DNA of 33,249 nt from Bacteroidaceae bacterium (lineage in GTDB: Bacteria > Bacteroidota > Bacteroidia > Bacteroidales > Bacteroidaceae), in NCBI GenBank assembly GCA_024398615.1, contig JAKSIU010000028.1, positions 1 to 33,249 of the forward strand. The letters run 5' to 3'. Of this stretch, positions 6,888-14,999 are shown one piece after another. The notes under the pieces are model-generated. The model made no database searches. It saw only the letters and a list, made by a program, of their open reading frames with translations, and had not been told where the DNA came from. The number at the start of each line of letters is the position of its first letter. Position 1 is the stretch's first letter. A program made the position numbers and the translations under genes.

Positions 6888-9614
6888 ATGAGCGAAAAAA
6901 GAGTTTACTTGTTCGGTAACGGACAGGCTGAGGGTAACGCCCAGATGCGCAACCTTCTCGGCGGCAAAGGTGCCAATGTAGCCGAGATGAACCTGATTGG
7001 ACTTCCGGTTCCTCCCGGATTCACAATCACCACTGACGTCTGTAATGAATACTACAAGATTGGCCGCGACAAGGTTGTCGCCATCCTGAAGGACGATGTG
7101 GAAAAGGCCATCCGCCATATTGAAAATCTCATGAACTCCAAGTTCGGTGATGTACAGAATCCTCTTCTGGTTTCAGTACGTTCAGGTGCCCGCGCCTCTA
7201 TGCCGGGTATGATGGACACCATCCTGAACCTTGGCCTGAATGACGAAGTGGTTGAAGGTCTGGCCAAGAAGACCGGCAACCCGCACTTCGCATGGGACAG
7301 CTACCGCCGTTTCGTCCAGATGTACGGTGACGTTGTTCTGGGTATGAAGCCGGTTTCAAAGACCGATGTCGATCCGTTCGAGGCAATAATCGAGAAGGTC
7401 AAGGAAGAAAGCGGAGTCGTTCTGGACAAGGACCTCAGCGTAGAAGACCTGAAGAAGCTTGTCGTACTGTTCAAGTCAGCAGTCAAGGAGCGTACCGGTC
7501 AGGACTTCCCGACCGATGCAATGGATCAGCTCTGGGGCGCCATCTGCGCCGTATTCGGTTCATGGAACAACGAGCGTGCCATCCTCTACCGCAAGATGGA
7601 GGGTATTCCAGACGAATGGGGCACAGCCGTATCAGTCATGGCCATGGTATTCGGCAACATGGGCGACACATCGGCCACAGGCGTATGCTTCAGCCGTGAC
7701 GCCGCTACCGGCGAAAACCTCTTCAACGGTGAATATCTTGTAAATGCACAGGGTGAGGATGTCGTTGCAGGTATCCGCACACCGCAGCAGATCACAATTG
7801 AGGGTTCAAAGCGTTGGGCAAAGCTCGCTGGCGTTTCTGAAGAGGAGCGCGCTTCAAAGTATCCGTCAATGGAAGAGGCAATGCCTGAGATCTACAAGCA
7901 GCTTGACGAACTCCAGAACAAGCTCGAAAACCACTATCACGATATGCAGGATATGGAGTTCACCGTTCAGGAAGGCAAGCTCTGGTTCCTCCAGACACGT
8001 AACGGCAAGCGCACAGGTACCGCTATGGTGAAGATTGCCATGGACCTGATGCACGAAGGCCTGATCGATGAAAAGACCGCCATCCAGCGCTGCGAACCGC
8101 AGAAGCTCGATGAGTTGCTCCACCCGGTATTTGACAAGAACGCCCTGAAGAAGGCAAGAGTCCTGACAACAGGTCTTCCCGCATCACCAGGTGCTGCCTG
8201 CGGTCAGATCGTATTCAATGCCGATGACGCAGAGGCATGGCACAAGAACGGTCACAAGGTTGTCATGGTCCGTATCGAGACCTCTCCCGAAGACCTTGCC
8301 GGTATGGCAGCTGCCGAGGGTATCCTTACCTGCCGCGGCGGTATGACCAGTCACGCTGCAGTCGTTGCACGCGGTATGGGCAAGTGCTGCGTATCAGGCG
8401 CAGGTGCCCTGTCTATCGACTACGTCAAGAAGACCGTCAAGATTGAGGACGTAACCCTCAAGGAAGGCGACTATATTTCAATCAACGGATCTACCGGTCA
8501 GGTTCTCATGGGCCAGATCGAAACCAAGGCTGCCGAAATCAGCGGAGACTTCGCTGAGCTGATGGATCTCTGCAACAAATATACACGTCTTGTTGTCCGC
8601 ACCAATGCAGACACCCCGCACGATGCACAGGTTGCACGTCAGTTCGGTGCAGTAGGTATCGGCCTTTGCCGTACCGAGCACATGTTCTTCGAAGGTGAGA
8701 AGATCAAGGCCATGCGTGAGATGATCCTTGCCGAGAACAAGGAAGGTCGCGAAAAGGCTCTTGAGAAGCTGCTTCCTTACCAGACCAAGGACTTCTACGG
8801 AATTCTTCTGGCCATGGACGGACTGCCAGTCAACATCCGTCTGCTCGATCCTCCATTGCACGAGTTCGTTCCCCACGATGTAAAGGGACAGCAGGAAATG
8901 GCCGAGGCTATGGGTACTACTCTTGAGGCCATCAAGGCACGTGTAGCTGCTCTCGCTGAGAACAACCCGATGCTGGGTCACCGTGGCTGCCGTCTGGGCA
9001 ACACCTATCCCGAGATCACCGAAATGCAGACCAAGGCCATCATCGGTGCTGCCATCCAGCTCCGCAAGGAAGGCAAGAACCCGATGCCGGAAATCATGGT
9101 TCCTCTGGTAGGCAAGCACTACGAGTTCGAGCAGCAGGAGGAAATCATCCGCGCTACAGCTGCCCAGCTGTTCGAGGAAGAAGGTGTCGAGCCGTTCGAG
9201 TTCAAGGTTGGTACAATGATTGAGATTCCGCGTGCCGCCCTGACCGCCGATGCAGTTGCAGCCCGTGCAGAGTACTTCTCATTCGGTACCAATGACCTGA
9301 CACAGATGACCTTCGGTTACTCACGTGACGATATCGCTTCATTCCTTCCTGTTTATCTTGAGAAGAAGATCCTTAAGGTTGACCCGTTCCAGGTTCTTGA
9401 CCAGAAGGGTGTCGGACAGCTCATCAAGATGGCCGTTGAGAAGGGTCGTTCAGTTCGTCCGGAGCTCAAGTGTGGTATCTGCGGCGAGCATGGTGGCGAG
9501 CCTTCATCAGTCAAGTTCTGCGACAAGGTCGGTCTGAACTACGTGAGCTGCTCACCGTTCCGCGTTCCTATCGCACGTCTGGCTGCCGCACAGGGTGCAA
9601 TCGAAAACTGCTAA
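6888..9614 (+). CDS. ppdK: Pyruvate, phosphate dikinase
   Basis: Interconverts pyruvate + ATP + phosphate and phosphoenolpyruvate + AMP + pyrophosphate in central carbon metabolism. The 908-residue protein has the N-terminal ATP-grasp domain (GGKGANVAEM near the start, then SVRSGARASMPGMMDT). The phosphohistidine swivel domain has its catalytic His in GGMTSHAAVVARGMG. The C-terminal PEP/pyruvate TIM barrel has GIGLCRTEHMF, the GTNDLTQMTFGYSRDD segment and the catalytic Cys in CGICGEHGG. I chose the ATG at 6888 (MSEKRVYLFGNG) because upstream codons overlap the promoter and are not conserved-looking. Codon use is strongly biased, as in abundant proteins. It is a single-gene unit ended by the terminator at 9639-9675. 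Confidence 0.97.
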   Translation: MSEKRVYLFGNGQAEGNAQMRNLLGGKGANVAEMNLIGLPVPPGFTITTDVCNEYYKIGRDKVVAILKDDVEKAIRHIENLMNSKFGDVQNPLLVSVRSGARASMPGMMDTILNLGLNDEVVEGLAKKTGNPHFAWDSYRRFVQMYGDVVLGMKPVSKTDVDPFEAIIEKVKEESGVVLDKDLSVEDLKKLVVLFKSAVKERTGQDFPTDAMDQLWGAICAVFGSWNNERAILYRKMEGIPDEWGTAVSVMAMVFGNMGDTSATGVCFSRDAATGENLFNGEYLVNAQGEDVVAGIRTPQQITIEGSKRWAKLAGVSEEERASKYPSMEEAMPEIYKQLDELQNKLENHYHDMQDMEFTVQEGKLWFLQTRNGKRTGTAMVKIAMDLMHEGLIDEKTAIQRCEPQKLDELLHPVFDKNALKKARVLTTGLPASPGAACGQIVFNADDAEAWHKNGHKVVMVRIETSPEDLAGMAAAEGILTCRGGMTSHAAVVARGMGKCCVSGAGALSIDYVKKTVKIEDVTLKEGDYISINGSTGQVLMGQIETKAAEISGDFAELMDLCNKYTRLVVRTNADTPHDAQVARQFGAVGIGLCRTEHMFFEGEKIKAMREMILAENKEGREKALEKLLPYQTKDFYGILLAMDGLPVNIRLLDPPLHEFVPHDVKGQQEMAEAMGTTLEAIKARVAALAENNPMLGHRGCRLGNTYPEITEMQTKAIIGAAIQLRKEGKNPMPEIMVPLVGKHYEFEQQEEIIRATAAQLFEEEGVEPFEFKVGTMIEIPRAALTADAVAARAEYFSFGTNDLTQMTFGYSRDDIASFLPVYLEKKILKVDPFQVLDQKGVGQLIKMAVEKGRSVRPELKCGICGEHGGEPSSVKFCDKVGLNYVSCSPFRVPIARLAAAQGAIENC

Positions 9615-9638
9615 TCGGAAAATAATCCGTATAAAAAG

Positions 9639-9675
9639 AATTTGGGGAATCGGCAGAAAGCCGGTTCCCCAAATT
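9639..9675. terminator. Strong bidirectional intrinsic terminator
   Basis: A 16-bp stem, AATTTGGGGAATCGGC against GCCGGTTCCCCAAATT with one G-U pair, closes a 5-base loop (AGAAA). It is followed by TTTATTT on the plus strand and by TTCTTTTTAT on the minus strand. It lies between the ppdK stop (9614) and the end of the minus-strand operon (9694), so it can serve both transcripts. Confidence 0.9.
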
Positions 9676-9693
9676 TATTTCCATCTTTGGCTT

Positions 9694-10755
9694 TTACCTG
9701 AACTGGTAGTACCAGAAATAGGAATCGTGCCAATCCATGAAACAACTGTTTCTACGGTACTGCAAAGGCTTTCCTGCCGATTCTTCATATTGTTGCATGA
9801 ATCTGCGATAGTTGTCAGCTTCCCGTGCATACTGATCAGGGAAGCAGTCTCTTGCCTGTTCATTTTCACTAATCACGAAAGCCTGCATGAAAAACTTCGG
9901 CAACACCTCTTTATATAACGAAGGGCTGAAAATCGTATCGGCCTTTTCAAGATCACGGTCTAAAAGCGCAGCGGCAAGAAGCAGATTGTCGTGGCCAAGA
10001 CTGTCACACGATGCCTCATTCTTGAGATATGCCGACAAGGATGACGGACTGGCAATCACGTAGTCGAACAGTCTGTTCCCTATTTCCGCGCCTGTACTGT
10101 CTTTGGAAATCGCAATCATGGCATCTGCCCTGAGTCTTCCCAGTACAATGCTTGATTCTTCGTCACTGCGTCCAACCTGAAGTGCCTTTTCATATCTGCC
10201 GGCCGAAACGTATTTATCCACCAGCAGTTCCTTATGATACAGTTCGTCAGTATTACCCAGCAGAACAGTCATACCGAACATCACAGGCATGAGCATGAGA
10301 TTGACGGCCATTCCGGATGCCATATCATTAGAACGGAACAGAGATCGGGCCTTGATGAATGCGGCAAGCAGAAGCATCAGCACCGATACAGCCAGGACAC
10401 AAATCCATTGCGATGAGCTTTGTGAAAAGAAACGGGTTCCGTCAAATGAAGTGAATGCACCAAGCAGGACGGAAGGAACAATGTAGTCCAGCGCGACAAA
10501 AGGCCCGTCAGCACGGCCTATTGTTCTGATACCGATTGCAATCATATCAAGAATTCCCGTCAGCACCAGCGCCATAAGCAGAGGGCTGAAATGCCCTTCA
10601 ATTCCTCCGACCTTTGAAATGGCCATGTTATAGGCGGCCTCCATGAGTCCACCCTGAAAGAAGTAGAGCCAACAGAATGAGAATGCTGAAAAAAGAAGCA
10701 GTATGACAATCCTGAGTGCCTGATCCTTTGGAGAACTAACGTATGACTTGCTCAT
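9694..10755 (-). CDS. Multi-pass membrane protein with C-terminal helical domain
   Basis: A 353-residue protein with no function I can assign; it may belong to the DUF6057-like Bacteroidales proteins, but I am not sure. About five hydrophobic segments are visible: residues 14-36 (IVILLLFSAFSFCWLYFF), about 57-76, 87-103, 114-134 and 148-168. From about residue 170 onward the chain is soluble and helical, with TPR-like text (YVSAGRYEKALQVGRSDEES). The C-terminus is aromatic (WHDSYFWYYQFR). It is the last gene of the operon, starting 5 bases after the branching enzyme stop and ending at the strong terminator. Its neighbours suggest an envelope role, but this is inference only. Confidence 0.82.
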   Translation of the reverse strand: MSKSYVSSPKDQALRIVILLLFSAFSFCWLYFFQGGLMEAAYNMAISKVGGIEGHFSPLLMALVLTGILDMIAIGIRTIGRADGPFVALDYIVPSVLLGAFTSFDGTRFFSQSSSQWICVLAVSVLMLLLAAFIKARSLFRSNDMASGMAVNLMLMPVMFGMTVLLGNTDELYHKELLVDKYVSAGRYEKALQVGRSDEESSIVLGRLRADAMIAISKDSTGAEIGNRLFDYVIASPSSLSAYLKNEASCDSLGHDNLLLAAALLDRDLEKADTIFSPSLYKEVLPKFFMQAFVISENEQARDCFPDQYAREADNYRRFMQQYEESAGKPLQYRRNSCFMDWHDSYFWYYQFR

Positions 10756-10760
10756 AAGCT

Positions 10761-12758
10761 TCAGATTCTTTCAAGTACAATAGCCGTTCTGGATGGCAGA
10801 TAAAGTTTTAACCAGCCCTTTCCACTTTTCTCATACAGAGGATCATGCATTGTGAAATGGTCCACAGAATCATCCACTCTGCCCTGGCCTCCAAACCTTT
10901 CATCATCGCTGTCAAGAACCACACGATACTTTCCCTCCGGAACCAGAATTCCATAATCGGCAAAGGATCGTAATGGTGAAAAATTGAATACGTACAGTCT
11001 GTTTCCACGTCCGTACGCCAAGACCTGATCCCCGTCATTATGACAGAATTCCTCCACTTTGGAGTCAACAAGGTCATTATCCGAACCGGCCAGGGAGATC
11101 ATACAGCGATCAAAGGCACCGAGCCAGTCATATGCCAGCGTAGGATTATCAATAAGACTCCATTGGCGGCGGGCATATTTGTGACTCCATCCATTCCCCT
11201 GACGCGGGAAATCAATCCATTCCGGATGTCCGAATTCATTACCCATGAAATTCAGATATCCTCCGTTCATGGTTGAAACGGTAACCAGACGTATCATCTT
11301 GTGCAGAGCAATTCCACGTGCAGTAACATCATTACCCTGGGCTTTTGAAAAATGCCAGTACATGTCCGAATCAACAAGACGGAATATAACGGTCTTGTCA
11401 CCTACCAGTGCCTGGTCATGACTTTCCACATACGATATTGTCCTTTCGTCACTTCGACGGTTTGTTGTTTCCCAAAGAATGCCTGACACAGACCAGTCCT
11501 CGTCCTTACATTCCTTTATGGTCTTGATCCAATAATCCGGAATGTTCATGGCCAGGCGGTAATCAAAGCCGAATCCTCCATCCTTGAAAGCCGATGCAAG
11601 TCCGGGCATACCGCTCACCTCTTCGGCTATTGTAATGGCATCGGGTTTATGTTTGTGAATAAGACGGTTGGCAAGCATCAGATAACAGGCGGCATCATCA
11701 TCCTGGCGGCCGTTGAAATAATCCTCGTAACTTCCAAACGATTCACCAAGCCCGTGACTGTAATAGAGCATTGAAGTGACACCGTCAAAACGGAATCCGT
11801 CAAAATGGAATTCATCCAACCAATAACGGCAGTTGGACAGAAGGAAATGCAACACCTGATTCTTGCCGTAGTCAAAGCATAGAGAATCCCAGGCACTGTG
11901 TTCGCGACGGGATCCGGACAGGAAATATTGAGATGGATCTCCAGCCAGATTGCCAAGCCCTTCAAGTTCATTTTTAACGGAATGCGAATGAACAAGGTCC
12001 ATGATTACGGCTATTCCCATTCCATGAGCCGCATCTATGAGTTCCTTGAGTTCCTCGGGCGTTCCGAAACGCGATGACGGTGCGAAGAAATTCGAGACAT
12101 GATAACCGAAACTGCCGTAATACGGATGTTCCTGGATTGCCATAATCTGAATACAGTTATATCCGTCAGCCTTGACTCTTGGAAGGATGTTGTCCTTGAA
12201 TTCAACATACGTTCCTACATCCTCTTTTTCCTGGGCCATACCTATATGGCATTCATATATAAGAAGCGGCTCACGCTGCGGCTTGAACCCTCTGTTCCTG
12301 AACACGTATTTTCTGTCGGGCTCCCAGACCTGAGCCGAGAAGACCTTGGTTGCATGATCCTGAACCACTCGTCTGCACCACGCGGGAATCCTGAAACCGT
12401 CACCGCCATCCCAATATACGTGAATCTTATAATGCTGGCCATGACCAATCCGGTTAAGGGGCACAGCCAGTTCCCAGTCTCCGTTATCGCCAGTTCTGGA
12501 AAGTCTGAATTCAGGAAGGTCCTTCCAGTCTGAAAAATCGCCGGAAAGGTATATTGCCGTCGCATTCGGAGCCCATTCCCTGAACACCCAGCATGATTCT
12601 GTCTTATGCAGTCCATAATACAGATGACCCAATGCGAAACGTGTCAGGGATGCGTCTCCGGCCAGTTCCTTCTCTTTCTCAAGAGCATGTCTGTGTCGGC
12701 CTTCAATAGCCTCTTCATAGGGCTTCAACCACGGGTCGTGTCTGATAATTCCTAACAT
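10761..12758 (-). CDS. glgB: 1,4-alpha-glucan branching enzyme-like GH13 protein
   Basis: Probably forms alpha-1,6 branches in glycogen. The 665-residue protein has an N-terminal CBM48-like domain (VFREWAPNATAIYLSGDFSDW). The GH13 barrel has region I near residue 252 (MDLVHSH), region II near 319 (DGFRFDGVTSM, nucleophile Asp), region III near 376 (AEEVSG, acid/base Glu) and region IV near 443 (VESHDQ). A C-terminal all-beta domain ends the chain. Overall it resembles the eukaryotic-type branching enzymes of subfamily GH13_8 rather than E. coli GlgB. The start is set at the ATG at 12758, whose A is the last base of the upstream stop codon (TGATG), implying translational coupling. A GTG three bases earlier is an alternative. 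No glycogen synthase is in the window. Confidence 0.9.
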   Translation of the reverse strand: MLGIIRHDPWLKPYEEAIEGRHRHALEKEKELAGDASLTRFALGHLYYGLHKTESCWVFREWAPNATAIYLSGDFSDWKDLPEFRLSRTGDNGDWELAVPLNRIGHGQHYKIHVYWDGGDGFRIPAWCRRVVQDHATKVFSAQVWEPDRKYVFRNRGFKPQREPLLIYECHIGMAQEKEDVGTYVEFKDNILPRVKADGYNCIQIMAIQEHPYYGSFGYHVSNFFAPSSRFGTPEELKELIDAAHGMGIAVIMDLVHSHSVKNELEGLGNLAGDPSQYFLSGSRREHSAWDSLCFDYGKNQVLHFLLSNCRYWLDEFHFDGFRFDGVTSMLYYSHGLGESFGSYEDYFNGRQDDDAACYLMLANRLIHKHKPDAITIAEEVSGMPGLASAFKDGGFGFDYRLAMNIPDYWIKTIKECKDEDWSVSGILWETTNRRSDERTISYVESHDQALVGDKTVIFRLVDSDMYWHFSKAQGNDVTARGIALHKMIRLVTVSTMNGGYLNFMGNEFGHPEWIDFPRQGNGWSHKYARRQWSLIDNPTLAYDWLGAFDRCMISLAGSDNDLVDSKVEEFCHNDGDQVLAYGRGNRLYVFNFSPLRSFADYGILVPEGKYRVVLDSDDERFGGQGRVDDSVDHFTMHDPLYEKSGKGWLKLYLPSRTAIVLERI

Positions 12759-13204
12759 CACTTCCTGATTTTTATAACGATTTTCCGAACTCCCGTTTCT
12801 GTAATGGCAGGTGCATGGCCCTCACCCGGAAAAAATGCAACGAACATACCTTTACGGACATTAAGATACGTGTCACATGGACCGGGAAAGAATTCTATGT
12901 CTGATTCCTCTTTGTATGGGACTGAAGCCTCCGGAAGAAAAGCGGCAGGCATGAACCCCATCTCTTCATCATTACTTACAGGAATTTGGATATCAATGTA
13001 TTGTCTATGAGCTTCTATGGGTACCTGATTCCTTGTCTGAGCTTTCTGATTATTGATATTGACAAACAGAGCATTGTCTGAGAGAACTATCCTGCCCTCT
13101 TCAAGACTGCCCAGATCTGTAACCTCAAGAAATTTCAGAACCAGATCAAGATATGGAATCTGAACTGAATATTCACGAAGACGATCCAATGTATCCAGAA
13201 TCAT
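12758..13204 (-). CDS. YhcH/YjgK/YiaL (NanQ-like) family protein
   Basis: A 148-residue cupin-like protein of the DUF386 family. Members include E. coli NanQ (YhcH), which acts as a sialic-acid anomerase, and proteins of other sugar pathways. Conserved residues are visible in EAHRQYIDIQIPV and in FFPGEGHAPAI, which supply metal-binding Glu/His positions, and in the C-terminal KIVIKIRK. No sialic-acid genes are nearby, so the substrate is open. Position between a MORN protein and a branching enzyme, downstream of the CMP-Kdo gene, would fit a sugar anomerase or epimerase used in envelope or storage sugar metabolism (inference). The stop overlaps the branching-enzyme start by one base. Confidence 0.9.
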   Translation of the reverse strand: MILDTLDRLREYSVQIPYLDLVLKFLEVTDLGSLEEGRIVLSDNALFVNINNQKAQTRNQVPIEAHRQYIDIQIPVSNDEEMGFMPAAFLPEASVPYKEESDIEFFPGPCDTYLNVRKGMFVAFFPGEGHAPAITETGVRKIVIKIRK

Positions 13205-13209
13205 AACGA

Positions 13210-14244
13210 CTAATAATTAATGGTTCTCAACTTATTTCCATTACTGTCACGGACCGTAAAAGAACCGATTCTTCTGCCATTCTCGAAACTGCCGGAGAGT
13301 GTATTTCCGTCCGATTCGGTTATTTTGCCTTCTCCATGAGGTTGACCGTCCATCAATGGTCCCTCATATTTGCTGCCGTCTGACAAGGTAACACATCCAT
13401 CACCGTTCGGAATATCATTTTTCCAGTCACCGGTATAACTGTCACCGTTTGCCCAGATCATTGTACCACTGCCGTCACGCATATTATCCTTCCATCGGCC
13501 TTCATATTGAGAACCGTCGGCCCAGCGGAAAACGCCCTTGCCCTCAGCCTTGCCATTCTCCAGCTCACCTTCGTATTCCGACCCGTCGCTGAAACTGTAA
13601 ATGCCATGCCCTTCGATACGTCCGTCACGGAATTCACCTGTATAGCTGTCGCCACACTCAAAGGTGCACTTTCCCTTGCCGTGTTCCATATCCTTGCGCC
13701 ATTCACCTGAGTACGAGTAAGTTCCGCTTATGTATTCGCCCTTACCGTTGCGAAGTCCTTCAGTCCAGGATCCGTTATACGTTGAACTGTCGCTCCAGAC
13801 CATTATGCCGATGCCATCGCGTTTGCCATCATTCCATTCTCCACGATAGTTCGAGCCGTCATTCCAAAGATAAACGCCCTTTCCTGAACGTTGTCCCTGT
13901 TCCCAGCTGCCCTTGTAAACGTCACCGGCCGAATACTGCATTTCACCCTCACCATGATACAAGCCGTTTTCCCAGTGTCCGATATACCGGTCACCGTTAC
14001 TGAACTTGAATATTCCAAGACCATCCATCCGGCCTTTTACATATTCGCCTTCAAACTCATCTCCGTTCATGAAAACGGTTTTACCCACTCCATTGGGTCT
14101 GCGGAATTTCAATGGACCGGTGTAAACGGCACCATCAGGGAAAACATACGTCTTGTCATGATTGAAAAATGACCGGACAGGTCCTTCAGCATAAATTTGC
14201 AGGCCAGACAGGAATGCCAGGGCAATCAGTGTAAATCTTTTCAT
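13210..14244 (-). CDS. Secreted MORN-repeat protein
   Basis: After a signal peptide (MKRFTLIALAFLSGLQIYAEG) the whole 344-residue chain is an array of 12-13 MORN repeats of about 23 residues with the pattern Y-x-G-x-W-x-x-G-x-x-x-G-x-G. Clear units are FEGEYVKGRMDGLG, YKGSWEQGQRSGKG, YRGEWNDGKRDGIG and YEGRWKDNMRDGSG. MORN arrays form long flat beta hairpins used for protein, membrane or peptidoglycan-related binding. The ligand here is unknown. I chose the ATG at 14244 because it overlaps the kdsB stop as ATGA; another ATG two codons upstream (14250) is possible. Placement directly after a class A PBP and KdsB suggests an envelope assembly role. Confidence 0.92.
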   Translation of the reverse strand: MKRFTLIALAFLSGLQIYAEGPVRSFFNHDKTYVFPDGAVYTGPLKFRRPNGVGKTVFMNGDEFEGEYVKGRMDGLGIFKFSNGDRYIGHWENGLYHGEGEMQYSAGDVYKGSWEQGQRSGKGVYLWNDGSNYRGEWNDGKRDGIGIMVWSDSSTYNGSWTEGLRNGKGEYISGTYSYSGEWRKDMEHGKGKCTFECGDSYTGEFRDGRIEGHGIYSFSDGSEYEGELENGKAEGKGVFRWADGSQYEGRWKDNMRDGSGTMIWANGDSYTGDWKNDIPNGDGCVTLSDGSKYEGPLMDGQPHGEGKITESDGNTLSGSFENGRRIGSFTVRDSNGNKLRTINY

Positions 14245-14999
14245 TCCCATCCTCCCTTATCAAGAAATTCCTGAGCCGCAGCCAGATCCTGCGGTGTATC
14301 AATGCCTATAGTCTCTATATCCGTAGTCCCTACCTTAATGGTATATCCAGCCGAAATCCAACGCAACTGTTCAAGACTCTCAGCCTTCTCAAGCGGAGCC
14401 TGGTCCAATGCCGTTATCTGCTTCAGCACCTGACTCCTGAAAGCATAAAGTCCGATGTGCTTGTAGAAAGTATGCCGTGAAGACCACTCTTCTTGAGGAA
14501 TACCACGCAGATATGGAATGACACTGCGACTGAAATACAGTGCATTCATATTGTCATCGACAACCACCTTGGGGCTGTTGGGATTAGCAAGTCTCTCAAA
14601 TGGGGTACCCGCCGTAAATGGTTTGACAAGAGTGGCGATATCCGTCTCAGGACTGTCAAACAGGTTTCTTATACAAAGCAGCTGAGATGGATGTATGAAT
14701 GGCTCATCACCCTGTATGTTTACCACAACATCGGCATCACAGCCGCTGTTCACGAATGCCTCATAACAGCGGTCAGTCCCGCTTTTATGATCCTTACGGG
14801 TCATTTCGGCATGGAATCCTGCCTGAGTCACAACACTGGCAATGCGTTCGTCATCAGTGGCGACCATCACCTGTTCAAACACTTTGGAAGCCTGTTCACA
14901 CACTCTCTGTATCACCGGTTTGCCGCCAAGAACCGCAAGGGGCTTTGCCGGAAAACGTGTAGAGGCGTATCGGGCTGGTATAATTGCTGCAAATTTCAT
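14241..14999 (-). CDS. kdsB: 3-deoxy-manno-octulosonate cytidylyltransferase (CMP-Kdo synthetase)
   Basis: Activates Kdo with CTP to give CMP-Kdo for lipopolysaccharide inner-core synthesis in the cytoplasm. The 252-residue length matches the family. The nucleotide-binding start IPARYASTRFPAKPL is at residues 7-21, followed by the VATDD and NIQGDEPFI (Asp metal ligand) motifs and then YFSRSVIPY and HIGLYAFR. The ATG overlaps the upstream PBP stop as TGATG, and its own stop overlaps the MORN gene start by four bases, so the three genes are translationally coupled. Confidence 0.97.
   Translation of the reverse strand: MKFAAIIPARYASTRFPAKPLAVLGGKPVIQRVCEQASKVFEQVMVATDDERIASVVTQAGFHAEMTRKDHKSGTDRCYEAFVNSGCDADVVVNIQGDEPFIHPSQLLCIRNLFDSPETDIATLVKPFTAGTPFERLANPNSPKVVVDDNMNALYFSRSVIPYLRGIPQEEWSSRHTFYKHIGLYAFRSQVLKQITALDQAPLEKAESLEQLRWISAGYTIKVGTTDIETIGIDTPQDLAAAQEFLDKGGWE

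Noticed and set aside
8478-9119. A 213-codon frame antisense to ppdK
   Set aside because: A by-product of the strong codon bias of ppdK, with no family resemblance or start context.
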